DNA of 64,000 nucleotides from Stenotrophomonas nitritireducens (GTDB lineage: Bacteria > Pseudomonadota > Gammaproteobacteria > Xanthomonadales > Xanthomonadaceae), in NCBI RefSeq assembly GCF_001700965.1, contig NZ_CP016756.1, positions 1,488,001 to 1,552,000 of the forward strand, read 5' to 3'. This document shows, one piece after another, positions 50,485-60,148 of this stretch. A program made the position numbers and the translations under genes. The notes beneath the pieces were generated by a model that worked only from the letters and a program-made list of their open reading frames with translations, did no database searches and was not told the DNA's origin. The stretch's first letter is position 1; the number at the start of each line of letters is the position of its first letter.

Positions 50485-53258
50485 TCTTGAGCGCCCTCGA
50501 TTTGAAGTGTTGCTCGCGTGCAGCATTCCTCATGGCCAGCCATTGAGGTGACATCCGGGTCATCTACCTCCCAGATCTCGTTGTCAGCGAGGACGATCTT
50601 CAGGTTCTCAGGCTTGTCACTTCGGGCGACGATTGAAGTAACGCCGTCTGCGCCGGTGACGGCATCCTCATAGGTTCCGTCCGCTCGCAAGATGCGGATC
50701 GCCTGCTTGGCAATGGTCTTTCCTGCCTCATTTTTGAGCGCGATACGAATTTCAAATGGACCGCGTGCCAGAATCTGCATTGGCAATGCCGGCATCGCCA
50801 CAGGGCTATCGCTGCCGCCCAGGAACGGATGATCCCCCGCCCTTACCTTGAACTCCCCAGGGCAGCTGAAGGTGATATCACCACCCTCCAAGGTGATTGC
50901 GCTGCTACCGGCCTGCAGCGCCACCTTGTTCTTCGCGATCACCTCAATGCGATTGTCGGTTGCGGTGATGGTGAGTGCCTGCTCAGAGAGCACTTCTAGC
51001 TCACCGTTGTGCGCCTGCAGACTCGCCGGGCCATTGGCCGCGATCAACCGTACCGGCCCATATTGCGCGAACAATGAAACCTCTCCGCCAGAGACGGTGG
51101 CGAGGGTTTGGCCGCTGCTGACATGCAGGTCCTGTTGTACGGTGATTTGCAGGTTCTGGCCGGCGTACGCGATTGCGCTTGCCGGTGTGGTCCAGGCGAT
51201 GTGATTGGGTGCTTCGGCCAACAGTATTGGTTTGGCGAAGCGCTCAACCGGTTCATCGCCAGGCTTACGGCCATCGCTGGGTTTGAACTGCGATTGGCCG
51301 TTGACCTCAGCCTCAAAGCGACCCTCGGCGCGTGGATCCGCCAGCTCGCGTAACAGGCCGGTGCTCTGCCATGCCGTTAGTCCGGGAACCTGTTGTTGCT
51401 GCAGGGTCTGCTGCATCTGCTCCAGGCTGCGTTCGGCGCCTTTGAGCTGGGCGACGACTTCAGCGTTGTCCATCACGGTGGATGCGGCGCCTTGCTGGGC
51501 ACTGGCCGACAGCAGCATACCTTCACCCGCATGCACATTGCCCCAGCCCTGCGTTGCAAGTTCGAAGCCTTCGCCGCGCAGTGCGCCGCGTGCCTTGTTC
51601 TGGTGTTGGATCAGATAGCCCAGTTCCAAACGACTGTCCGCCAATGAGCTATGCAGACGCGTGCGCAGCTGACCGGGCGTGTCGTCCATCACCCATTGCT
51701 GGGTACCGCTGCCATCGTGTGCTTGCGTATGCAGGCCGCTGAGCACACCGGGGTGCTGTGCCTGCGCATCGATGCCGCCGCCGAACGGCGGTGCGACTTC
51801 ACCGTTGTAAAGCTGCCCGGTGATGCGTGGTTGGTCGATGTCGCCGTGCAGGAATTCCACCAGCACTTCGCTGCCGATGCGCGGCAGGAATGCGGTCCCC
51901 CAGTTGGGTCCGGCTACCCATTCAACAACCGGCACCCAGCTGCCACTGCTGTGATCGCCGGGTGCGTGCCCGGGCTGGCTGCTGCCGGTGTCCGTTATGC
52001 CGCCAGGATTTGGCACCCTGCCGCGCTGCCAGTTGAACTGGATACGCACCTGATGCTCGCGATTGGGGCTCAGTGCTGCATCGGCGACGCCAACCACCCG
52101 TGCGGTCTGCGGGCCGTGCAGGCTGGGGCGATCCTGCGGCAACGCCCGCACTGGAACTGCGGCATCGGTGGCGAGGAACTGATTGCGGTAGCTACCGCGT
52201 TCCAGTTCGCTATGCCCGAGCAGTTCGGCGATGCCGCTGTCCAGATTGTTGACTGCGGCGTGCTGCACCACCAGCACCTGGAATTGCTGCGCCTCGTGTT
52301 GCGGGTGCTGGACCAGGGTGAAGCGATTGCCCGCCGCCAGGCGACGCTCGCTGCCGCTACCGCTGTACAGCAGCTGTGGCACGCGCAGTGCATCCAGGCG
52401 CGCTTGTGCTTCATCCTGCGCCCAACGGGATTCGGCAAAGCGGCCAGCACGCGGCTGTACGTAAACCTCTAGTGCAGGCAGCTCCCCGGCCGCCGCGCTT
52501 GCCTGCGCGGAAGCGGCTTTGATCTGTTCGCCATGCCAACTGGCCACCGCGCTGCTGTTCGCGACCAATTGCTGGCGTTCGCCGAACGCGGCAATGCCAT
52601 CGGTGGCCTCGGTGGCTGCAATGCGATGGAAACGCACCGCACCTATGTCCGGAAGCTGCGCCTGTGGCCCAAACACCACCAATGTGTGACTACCCTCGCC
52701 GTCCTGCGCCTGCTCAATACGCCAGACCAAGCCAACCTCTGCCAACAGGCGGGTAACGAACTCCCAGTCGGTCTCGCGGTATTGGGTAATGATGGGCCGC
52801 TGCGGTAGCGCGGCTTCCACGTCGAAACGATAGGACGCTTGCGGGTAGTCGGCGAAGATCCGCTCGCAGATGCCGCGTACATCCATGTCCTGGAAGATCA
52901 CCGCGTTGCGGCGCAGGCGTAGCAAGGCAGTCCAGGGTTCAAGCACCAACTGGTACCGCGCCAAGCCGCCGTCACTGCCCAACTGCGCCACTTCAGTGCA
53001 CAGGCCGTGCCATTGTCGCTGTGCACCGCTTGCCATCCGCAACTGCAGCGTCAGTGGCTGTTCCAGCCAAGGATCGACATCCAGAAAGGCATCGGTGGAC
53101 AGGCAATCGATTTGCAGACGGGACGTGCCGCAGATGCTTTCCTGCCCTTCGAAGCGTTCCACCACCAGACCGTCATGCGGCCCCTGTAGCTGGATCAGAC
53201 GATTGTGGTGCGACAGGGACGCCAATGAGGCGAGCAATGCCGAGTGTCGGATATCCAT
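50481..53258 (-). CDS. vgrG: Type VI secretion tip protein VgrG with C-terminal extension
   Basis: A 925-aa VgrG. The N-terminal gp27-like region (about 1-350) contains YPQASYRFDVEA and QYRETDWEFVTRLLAEVGL. The gp5/OB region has GSWVPVVEWVAGPNWGTAFL. A DUF2345 region follows (near WGNVHAGEGMLLSASAQQGA and IEVIAKNKVALQAGSSAITL). The last ~110 residues (IRIALKNEAGKTIAKQAIRI) look like a small beta domain that adapts cargo. The stop is coupled by ATGA to the effector gene. No core T6SS genes are in the window. Confidence 0.94.
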   Translation of the reverse strand: MDIRHSALLASLASLSHHNRLIQLQGPHDGLVVERFEGQESICGTSRLQIDCLSTDAFLDVDPWLEQPLTLQLRMASGAQRQWHGLCTEVAQLGSDGGLARYQLVLEPWTALLRLRRNAVIFQDMDVRGICERIFADYPQASYRFDVEAALPQRPIITQYRETDWEFVTRLLAEVGLVWRIEQAQDGEGSHTLVVFGPQAQLPDIGAVRFHRIAATEATDGIAAFGERQQLVANSSAVASWHGEQIKAASAQASAAAGELPALEVYVQPRAGRFAESRWAQDEAQARLDALRVPQLLYSGSGSERRLAAGNRFTLVQHPQHEAQQFQVLVVQHAAVNNLDSGIAELLGHSELERGSYRNQFLATDAAVPVRALPQDRPSLHGPQTARVVGVADAALSPNREHQVRIQFNWQRGRVPNPGGITDTGSSQPGHAPGDHSSGSWVPVVEWVAGPNWGTAFLPRIGSEVLVEFLHGDIDQPRITGQLYNGEVAPPFGGGIDAQAQHPGVLSGLHTQAHDGSGTQQWVMDDTPGQLRTRLHSSLADSRLELGYLIQHQNKARGALRGEGFELATQGWGNVHAGEGMLLSASAQQGAASTVMDNAEVVAQLKGAERSLEQMQQTLQQQQVPGLTAWQSTGLLRELADPRAEGRFEAEVNGQSQFKPSDGRKPGDEPVERFAKPILLAEAPNHIAWTTPASAIAYAGQNLQITVQQDLHVSSGQTLATVSGGEVSLFAQYGPVRLIAANGPASLQAHNGELEVLSEQALTITATDNRIEVIAKNKVALQAGSSAITLEGGDITFSCPGEFKVRAGDHPFLGGSDSPVAMPALPMQILARGPFEIRIALKNEAGKTIAKQAIRILRADGTYEDAVTGADGVTSIVARSDKPENLKIVLADNEIWEVDDPDVTSMAGHEECCTRATLQIEGAQE

Positions 53259-53580
53259 ATCGACAGACTCTTGATCAGGGCGAAATGCGCGCGATGCTTC
53301 CGGCTATCGCGAGCGCGGCCCGATTAGGCCATAGCACTGAACTGATTTGACGCTGAGCCGCTACTTTTGAGACGTTTCTCGTGAAATCTGTCAGTGCTGC
53401 TGACCCTGCTTGTCCAACCAAGTGTCGGTTTGGATGAAGCAACACCCTCCTCTGATATAGGCCTATCCATCAGGGTGGATGCGCGCAACAACTGAAGGCT
53501 ACGGGCGAACTCATTCGAGATGAGTGACAAGGCTGTCCGCTGCCACCCAGCAGCGGGCAATCCAGCTCAGCTGCAGCTAC
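53259..53580. other. Intergenic region, no gene
   Basis: 322 bp between the vgrG start and the DJ-1-like gene end. No supported gene, terminator or repeat recognised. Confidence 0.45.
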
Positions 53581-54792
53581 TCAACCACCCGCTTGCGCAG
53601 CATTTTGTAGCGCAGCACTCTCAGCCTCCAAGCGCTGAATGATCGCTGCCACCACGCCACGGGTGGATTCCCAGTTCATGCCGGTGATCAGCCGGCCATC
53701 AACTTCCACATGCGATGCGCCCCGCGCGCCATGACTGAACCGAGCTTTGCTGCCGCGCAGGCGCTGTTCGATCGAGAACGGGTAGGTCTTGTAATAAGCC
53801 GCGCTCTTGTCCTCGTAGGCATCTGGATAGCCGGTGACACGCTTGCCGCTGACCAGCGCGGAGCCGTCTGACAGGGTCAGGTTCACCAGCCCTGCACTGC
53901 CGTGGCACACCGCCGAGACAATGCCGCCCCGTTGCTCGTAAATGCGCACCGCCAGCCATTGCATACCGGGGTGCTCGGCAACGCCGTACATCGCGGCACT
54001 GCCGCCGATGTACATCAGCGCGGAATAGTCGCTGGCCGTCACCTCGTCGGGCCGGCGCGTGTTGGCCAGCGCCCACATCAGATCGGCATCGTAGATGCCG
54101 GCTTTGTGCTCGGGGTTGCTGGTGTCGATGTAGGCCAGCGGCACGGCTCCGCCTTCGGGGCTTACGAACTGCACGCCGTAGCCGGCCTCGCGGAAACCGG
54201 CATAGGCGCCCACCAGCTCCAGGAAACTGTTGCCGGCGCTCAGGCGGGTGCCGGGCATGGTGTCCACGTTGGACACCGCCAGCACCACCTGGCGGCCATG
54301 GGCGGGCGCGGTTTCGCGGGTGGCTGTCTTGCTGATGATCAGCCAGCGCCCTTCCAGCTTCTTCAGCAGGAACAGATCGACGAAGCGCGCCTGATCCTTG
54401 CTGACCAGAATCTCCGCCTTGGCCGTGGCGATATTGCCGTCGACCTGGATACCGAGCAGGCGACCGACGCGGCCGTTGAACAGCCCCGGCTCCTTGCCGA
54501 ACCAGCTGGTGTACTCGGCGATGCCCACCTCGCGCATGCCGTCGGTGCCCTGGCTCAGGTATAGCCGCGCATCGGGATGGAAGGCCCGGCTGAGCCGATC
54601 GCGCTGGTTGTACGAACTGCCATGCAGATAGTCCTGGATGACCGCGGAGATCTCCCGCTCATCCGAAACCGGTTCGGCATGCGCCAGCCCGCCGAACAAC
54701 AGCGCAAGGCTGACCACGGCGAACCATCTGACAAGACGTGCTGGCAGTGATATCGCGCCGGCAGCGGCCGGCTGGGAACGCGTTATTGACAT
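53581..54792 (-). CDS. Exported NTF2-like plus DJ-1/PfpI fusion protein
   Basis: A 403-aa protein: signal peptide (about 1-39, ending GLAHA), an NTF2-like/lumazine-binding domain (about 45-160: VIQDYLHGSSYNQRDRLSRA, LLKKLEGRWLIISKTA), then a DJ-1/PfpI domain (about 170-390) with the nucleophile elbow AVCHGSAGLVNL. Such fusions occur in environmental bacteria; the second domain may be a glyoxalase III or chaperone-like hydrolase. It is 93 bp from an AraC-family gene on the same strand that may control it. Confidence 0.85.
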   Translation of the reverse strand: MSITRSQPAAAGAISLPARLVRWFAVVSLALLFGGLAHAEPVSDEREISAVIQDYLHGSSYNQRDRLSRAFHPDARLYLSQGTDGMREVGIAEYTSWFGKEPGLFNGRVGRLLGIQVDGNIATAKAEILVSKDQARFVDLFLLKKLEGRWLIISKTATRETAPAHGRQVVLAVSNVDTMPGTRLSAGNSFLELVGAYAGFREAGYGVQFVSPEGGAVPLAYIDTSNPEHKAGIYDADLMWALANTRRPDEVTASDYSALMYIGGSAAMYGVAEHPGMQWLAVRIYEQRGGIVSAVCHGSAGLVNLTLSDGSALVSGKRVTGYPDAYEDKSAAYYKTYPFSIEQRLRGSKARFSHGARGASHVEVDGRLITGMNWESTRGVVAAIIQRLEAESAALQNAAQAGG

Positions 54793-54885
54793 GAAGAGAC
54801 TCCGGAGGATAGGTGCCCCGAAGTCTGCAGAATCCCTTTACGAATCAATCTACTGAAGCGCGTTTACGGACTCACCAAACACGTT

Positions 54886-55929
54886 TCAGGAGCCCGCCAC
54901 CAAGCGCGACTGGGCCTGCCGCCACGCCGCGGGGGTCGTCCCTTCCACCTTCTTGAAGCTGCTGTAGAAGCTGGAGGTGGACAGGAAGCCGGACGCCTCC
55001 GCCACATCGTCCATCGATGCCGACGCCTGTGCACGCAGCAACTGCTTGGCGGCCTCGATCCTGACCTGCGCCAGGTAGGGCTTGAAGGCGGTCTTGAGGT
55101 TGTCGTTGAGCAGCTGCGACAGCCGAGCCGTGGGTATGTTGAGCCGCTTGGCCAGCTTGGCCAAGGTCAGGCCAGCATCCTTGTACAGGCCCTCGTCGGC
55201 CATCAGCGTGTGTAGGGTGCGCAGCGTTCCCTCGGCTTCGCTAGGCGCGATCTTGCGGTCACGGTAAGGCTCGGCGACCGGAGCAGGCCTACGCCGGGCA
55301 AGCGCAACGCTGATGCTCAGGTACAACACCAGTGAAAACGACAGCGCGCCGACGATGTACGACGTCAAGCCGGAGGTGGCATAGGCCAACCAGATCACCC
55401 CCACGCCCACGATCACCGAGAGCACATGGCTTCGGCTCAGCGCACCGGGTGCCGTATCGGCGCGACCTTGCTTGCCGCCGCGCAGGAACAGCAGCGTTGC
55501 CACCAGCAGGCATGCCAACCAAATCAATTGAATGGAGGCCCACACTGGCCCAGCCCACAGGCTGACGTTCTCGGTATAGGGCCAGGCGGCACCAAAGGCA
55601 GTTGCCAGCACCAGCATGCCCAAGGCGATAACCGCATCGTTCCGGGTTTGCCGGCCATCGGGATCAAGCCAGGCCCGCACGAAACCGATCAGGCAGACGC
55701 CGATGAAGAAACAGGCGGTCAAACCGACCTGCAGAACCAGCTTGGAGACATCGGGCCAGAAGAAGACCAGCACGGACTTGCCAGTACGCAGGCTCAACAT
55801 CAGCACCAAGGCTGCCAGCCAACGCTGGGCCGGCCTGACGGGCTTTCGGCATAGCAGGTAGACCGACAACGCCGCACCGTTGAAGACGCCCAGGCCGGCG
55901 AAGAAGAACAGCAGGTAGGAGGTCAGCAT
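54886..55929 (-). CDS. Membrane-bound AraC-family transcriptional regulator
   Basis: A 347-aa protein with about six or seven hydrophobic segments in residues 1-220 (MLTSYLLFFFAGLGVFNGAA at the start) and a C-terminal AraC-type double HTH (LTLAKLAKRLNIPTARLSQL, then MDDVAEASGFLSTSSFYSSF). Membrane-anchored AraC proteins sense a signal at the membrane; target and signal are unknown. It lies upstream of the DJ-1-like gene. ATG at 55929 is preferred because it begins the first membrane segment. Confidence 0.9.
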   Translation of the reverse strand: MLTSYLLFFFAGLGVFNGAALSVYLLCRKPVRPAQRWLAALVLMLSLRTGKSVLVFFWPDVSKLVLQVGLTACFFIGVCLIGFVRAWLDPDGRQTRNDAVIALGMLVLATAFGAAWPYTENVSLWAGPVWASIQLIWLACLLVATLLFLRGGKQGRADTAPGALSRSHVLSVIVGVGVIWLAYATSGLTSYIVGALSFSLVLYLSISVALARRRPAPVAEPYRDRKIAPSEAEGTLRTLHTLMADEGLYKDAGLTLAKLAKRLNIPTARLSQLLNDNLKTAFKPYLAQVRIEAAKQLLRAQASASMDDVAEASGFLSTSSFYSSFKKVEGTTPAAWRQAQSRLVAGS

Positions 55930-56231
55930 GGGTGAGTGGGTGCTCGGAGGGAAGCAATTGGATGTGGGAAATTCAGTGCGTCGAAGTATGTCCGCTTCGG
56001 GCTGTGGCGTCATGGGGCAACCAATACCCAAGCGAGCGTCTAGAACAGAAGAAATCGAAGTGCAGCCTCAACCAGGAGAACATACAGCGCAATAAAGAGG
56101 AGCCTTCATAATTTCGAACCCAACCATGACCGATAGCCATCTGCAATCGATCCCATGCTGACGACCACATCCGCCCACTCTGACGGCCGTTTTCGAGGCA
56201 TGTAATGACCTCTACTTCGCCTGCCCTAGAG

Positions 56232-56597
56232 CTAGATTTCTATTCCGCAGCTTTCAAGCCAGCACTGAAGCAACTGTCGATACCTTGGCTCGCAGTCACA
56301 CAACCAATCTTCGCTTCTAAGCAGGCCGCCCAATACAATGCCGACGCTCCCAAGTAGTGTTTTCTCTTTGAGAAAAGCAACATAAAAATCAACCGGGCTC
56401 ATCCAACTTGGACTTTCGGCATTTGACCCTAAAAGGAATGCATCCTGAGTTGATGCGATGGCCGCAACATCGCGAATATCGGCAAGAATCTCATTCCGCT
56501 TCTTGTCCCGGGGATCAAAGGGATATCTCCTCGTCACAACAATTCTGTCGCATCCGGATAGAAGACGATTCATACACTCGTTCGCAGCGCCAAACAT
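56232..56597 (-). CDS. Hypothetical protein
   Basis: A 121-aa protein starting at 56597 (MFGAANECMNRLLSGCDRIV) behind GAGGGG. The segment YPFDPRDKKRNEILADIRDV and a cysteine-containing C-terminus (SEDWLCDCEPRYRQLLQCWL) have no family I recognise. Composition is richer in A+T than surrounding genes. It is divergent from the Mrr-like gene. Confidence 0.5.
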   Translation of the reverse strand: MFGAANECMNRLLSGCDRIVVTRRYPFDPRDKKRNEILADIRDVAAIASTQDAFLLGSNAESPSWMSPVDFYVAFLKEKTLLGSVGIVLGGLLRSEDWLCDCEPRYRQLLQCWLESCGIEI

Positions 56598-56743
56598 TTT
56601 GCCCCTCAACCGTCTGGTTCCCACTCGCCGAAGCACGACTATACAGCCGTATGCAGATCGCCCGGCCTGCAGTGATCCATTGGAAATCTGCTGACAAACC
56701 CTCTGCCCCACGCTATGTTGCGGCCTGAAATGGAGGTTCTTGC

Positions 56744-57574
56744 ATGGGACGTAGAAGACGTCAAAGCGGATTGGATGTTTTGGCCTCAATGCCGTGGCCG
56801 GTAGGCATTGCTGCTGGCATCGTCGGCTTTGCAGCGGTTGGCTATGGCGTTCCGTGGTGGCTGTCGCGCAAAGGCGGGATGTTGGCACAGGGACTTACCG
56901 GACAACCCGGCTCGATGTTCATGATATTGGCTGGGATGCTGCTCGGCCTGTGCTGGATAGCGGCGCTGAAGTCCTATCTGGCCGCTCGTAAACGCCGCCG
57001 CTTCCTGGATACGCGCACAAACCTGGACAGCCTTGCCGCCGGCGGTTGGCGCCAATTTGAGCAACTTGTTGGAGAGGCATTCCGGCGCCAAGGCTACGCC
57101 GTTGAAGAAACCGGTTTGGGCGGCCCCGACGGCGGCATAGACCTTATTCTTCGAAAAGACGGTCGCCGTACTCTTGTCCAATGTAAACAATGGAAACGCC
57201 AACAAGTAGGCGTAAGCGTGGTGCGCGAAATGGCCGGGCTACTAACCCACCATCAAGCCCACGCGGTCAAGATCGCCTGCATCGGCGGCTTCACTCCGGA
57301 TGCGGAGGCGTTCGCACATGGAAAGCCTATCGAACTGATCGGCGGAGAGCAGTTGCTGGAAATGATCCAGATGGTGAAAGCCGCGGACATTTCTCCCTTG
57401 GCGACAAATCAGCGCAAGGAGCCGACGGTGCCGACATGCGCTGATTCGGAACCCAAAGCCCCTCCCTGCCCGCGCTGTGGTGGCGCATTGGTGCAGCGGA
57501 TGAACAGTCGCACTGGGCAGCGCTTCTTGGGCTGCAGCAGTTTTCCGAGATGCAGAGGTACGGAGGGACTCTAA
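56744..57574 (+). CDS. Membrane-anchored Mrr-type restriction endonuclease with zinc finger
   Basis: A 276-aa protein. Two membrane segments (about 18-38 and 56-75) precede an Mrr_cat domain: FEQLVGEAFRRQGYAVEETG, GGPDGGIDLIL (D133), and TLVQCKQW (Q146-x-K148). The C-terminus is a topoisomerase-type zinc ribbon with cysteines at 242, 245, 264 and 270. Mrr domains cut foreign, often methylated DNA. Membrane anchoring suggests action on incoming DNA. Similar proteins are common and sometimes not restrictive. Confidence 0.88.
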   Translation: MGRRRRQSGLDVLASMPWPVGIAAGIVGFAAVGYGVPWWLSRKGGMLAQGLTGQPGSMFMILAGMLLGLCWIAALKSYLAARKRRRFLDTRTNLDSLAAGGWRQFEQLVGEAFRRQGYAVEETGLGGPDGGIDLILRKDGRRTLVQCKQWKRQQVGVSVVREMAGLLTHHQAHAVKIACIGGFTPDAEAFAHGKPIELIGGEQLLEMIQMVKAADISPLATNQRKEPTVPTCADSEPKAPPCPRCGGALVQRMNSRTGQRFLGCSSFPRCRGTEGL

Positions 57575-57922
57575 CCATACGAGCCCATAGTGATACCTCG
57601 GCTCTACGGTCTGTTTTGGAAAACTCGAAGAAGCACCACGGACCGCTGGCCGCCGACCGTCAGCCTACGCACTTGCCACGCTCTTCCAGAAGCGGATACG
57701 TGGCATGGCTCGATTGTGAGCTCTGGGTGTGCCTAGGGAGCCGGGGCGATACATCCACGCACGCCCCAATCGCCTCGCGGAGAACGGTGATGATTTCGAC
57801 GCGGTGGTGATCGGATCAAAAGGAAGAAGCCCGGCTTTTGGCCTAGCACCATCGCATGATGACAGGACTGTAGCGATGATAGTGGACCAGTTTCGCCGGC
57901 GCATTGTCAGCGTAGATACTCG
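57575..57922. other. Intergenic region, no gene
   Basis: 348 bp between converging genes (Mrr-like, plus; serine hydrolase, minus). Short ORFs exist, but none has a ribosome site, coupling or recognisable content. No terminator is obvious. Confidence 0.45.
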
Positions 57923-58966
57923 TTACATCAGACTTGCCTCAATCGCATCCGCCAGTTCGAACAATTTACCCCTGTAACTGTTGCCTAATAGAACGATTGT
58001 CAAACCTCCGCTCGAAATCAACAGTGACTCGTAGCTTCCTGATCGCCCGTCATGAACATGCCGGCTCAACCTTCCGTCCTGATATTCCACCTGCCCAAGC
58101 GAAGACTGGGAGTCTGCAGAGTCGTATCTATCTGCTAATGCAGCTAGTGATACAGCGTTCAGAAGGTTGCCTGAATTCAAACATCTGGACCAATTCAGCA
58201 GATCCGTCGTTGAGAGATAGCTGCCGCCGGTTATTGGGAGCTCAGGTTTATCTGCGACCAGGTTTTCCTTGAATCCTGAAGCGATATCACTTCCCACAAC
58301 TATTGGTGTTATGGCAGCTCCGGGCATGTCGCACCGTCGGAAGATTTCCTCCGCAACGTATGCTTTGTATGGCCGGCCAGTCAGCCTTTCGACGATCAAC
58401 TGCCGGACAAAAATATTATTGTTGTTGTAGTCATAACTCGAGCCAGGATCGAAATCGAGAGTCTGGATTCCACGCAAACCATCGTAGATATCTTTGTCTC
58501 CGCGAACTTTCTTCCAGTGAACATTCGGAATTCCGCTCGTATAGTTGAGCAGATACTTCACTGCCACCCTGTCAGCCCAGGGCGAGAACTCGGGGAGGTA
58601 TGTTGAGACGGGATCTTCAAGGTTGAGTTTCCCTTCTTCTTGCAACTGCAGAATTGCAACCGAACTAAATTCCTTGGTGATGGAACCAATGTTGAAGCGA
58701 TAACTTGAGTCAAGCTTTTTGGTGCCGGCCGCATCGGTAAAACCAAACGAATGGCTGTAAACCACCTCATTGTTGACTGCAACCAGCACGTTGCCATTGA
58801 AGGCGTCCTTGCGTGCCGCTTCTTGCATGATTTCATCAATGCGCTGCTCCACCACATCGTTGGCAGACGCGCGCACCTGATATGTGGACAAACCTGCAAG
58901 CACAAGGCAAGCGGCCTTCGATGATAGCCGCGCCTTTTGCAATATGCTGCCGATGATCGCTGGCAT
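57923..58966 (-). CDS. Serine hydrolase, beta-lactamase family
   Basis: A 347-aa protein with N-terminal hydrophobic region (about 18-30, possible signal peptide) and penicillin-binding fold: SITK at 95-98 is the nucleophile motif, YDYNNNN supplies the YxN-like box, and HDGRSG is in place of the KTG box. The third motif is unusual. Probably an esterase or peptidase. Start taken at 58966; 58984 is possible. A+T-richer than the hslVU region. Its neighbours are defence-type genes on both sides. Confidence 0.82.
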   Translation of the reverse strand: MPAIIGSILQKARLSSKAACLVLAGLSTYQVRASANDVVEQRIDEIMQEAARKDAFNGNVLVAVNNEVVYSHSFGFTDAAGTKKLDSSYRFNIGSITKEFSSVAILQLQEEGKLNLEDPVSTYLPEFSPWADRVAVKYLLNYTSGIPNVHWKKVRGDKDIYDGLRGIQTLDFDPGSSYDYNNNNIFVRQLIVERLTGRPYKAYVAEEIFRRCDMPGAAITPIVVGSDIASGFKENLVADKPELPITGGSYLSTTDLLNWSRCLNSGNLLNAVSLAALADRYDSADSQSSLGQVEYQDGRLSRHVHDGRSGSYESLLISSGGLTIVLLGNSYRGKLFELADAIEASLM

Positions 58967-59335
58967 CCCCACTCTCTGTAGCACCTACGGCCCAATGGCT
59001 GCGAAGCATGCCTGGGACGCAGGCTTTGGGCAAGTGCAGTAGGTAACGACGAGATTCAAGCCTTCTCACAGCATTTGGAAGGCGTAATGCGACCCGGCAA
59101 AGGCCAGCGACTTTATTATCCCGAACGCCCTATCTCTCGCAGATGACAAGCGACTGTTTTGGGTCCTATGACGCCCTACGGCTAGAAGCGGACATCCACC
59201 CTGCCCTCGATAAACATCCCTAGTGACCCGACCCCCTACATGTCGGGTATCGGCCAAAAGTGGGCGTTCGTTTTGAAGAAGAACTGAGCATCTCAGATAT
59301 TGCGGCCAGGTTGATTCCATATAGAATCATCACCC
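58967..59335. other. Intergenic region upstream of hamA
   Basis: 369 bp between the divergent serine hydrolase and hamA. It must contain both promoters. I see no gene and no clear palindromic operator. Confidence 0.45.
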
Positions 59336-60148
59336 ATGAATTCGCCAGCTTACCTTCATCATCTGAAGCAGGAAAAATCATTGGCGCTGGGTGAGGGCTT
59401 CGACTGCGAAGTCTGGGAACTTGCCGTCCCTGACGATTCTACGTCACTAAGTGAGTGGGCTCGTCGGTTTCGTGAAACCTACTGCCTCGATAGTGACCTA
59501 GATATCCTGCGCGAGGGCACAGGCAAGTCACGAGCCGAATATCTGCTGGAACTGGTCTTTCCCGACGAGCGCATAGCACCTGGTCCCGCCGTACGCTCAG
59601 GCGATTTTGCGGAGATGCTCGTCTCAGATTACGTCGAATTCGTCTTGGGCTATTGGGTTCCACGTGGCAAGTACGCAGAGAAGGGGAGTCGAGACGAGTC
59701 CGTCAAGGGGGTGGACATCATCGGCTTTCAGTGCCAAGACCCAACTGAGCCGAAACCTACCGACGAAATGTTGGCCTTTGAGGCGAAGGCTCAGCTCGGC
59801 GGTGGGATGTACAAAGATCGCCTGCAGGTCGCGGTCAACGACTCAGGCAAAGACTATCTTCGAGCTGGCGAAACGTTGGCCGCGATGAAACGACGTATGC
59901 TCGTATCCGGCGATCGTGCTTCGATGCTGGTTGTTCAGCGATTTCAGGACGCGGTCGACAGGCCCTATCGGCTTGTCTCGGGTGCAGCTGCCATTCTTTC
60001 CGATTCGGCTTACGATACAGACGGCATCAAGGGAACGTCTATCACCGGACACACCAACGCTGACAACCTGAAGCTAGTTGCAATCAGGGGCAAAGACCTG
60101 ATGAAGCTCGCTCATGCCCTGTACCAGCGAGCAGCGAATGAAGCCTGA
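59336..60148 (+). CDS. hamA: HamA nuclease of the Hachiman defence system (DUF1837)
   Basis: A 270-aa protein matching HamA/DUF1837. A PD-(D/E)XK core can be seen: E93 in GDFAEMLVSDYVEF, D127 in VKGVDIIGFQ and E149-x-K151 in LAFEAKAQL. In Hachiman, HamA is a DNA nuclease held by the HamB helicase and released on phage or DNA damage. Its stop overlaps the probable hamB start by 11 bp. No clear ribosome site at ATG 59336, but the family start agrees. Confidence 0.9.
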   Translation: MNSPAYLHHLKQEKSLALGEGFDCEVWELAVPDDSTSLSEWARRFRETYCLDSDLDILREGTGKSRAEYLLELVFPDERIAPGPAVRSGDFAEMLVSDYVEFVLGYWVPRGKYAEKGSRDESVKGVDIIGFQCQDPTEPKPTDEMLAFEAKAQLGGGMYKDRLQVAVNDSGKDYLRAGETLAAMKRRMLVSGDRASMLVVQRFQDAVDRPYRLVSGAAAILSDSAYDTDGIKGTSITGHTNADNLKLVAIRGKDLMKLAHALYQRAANEA

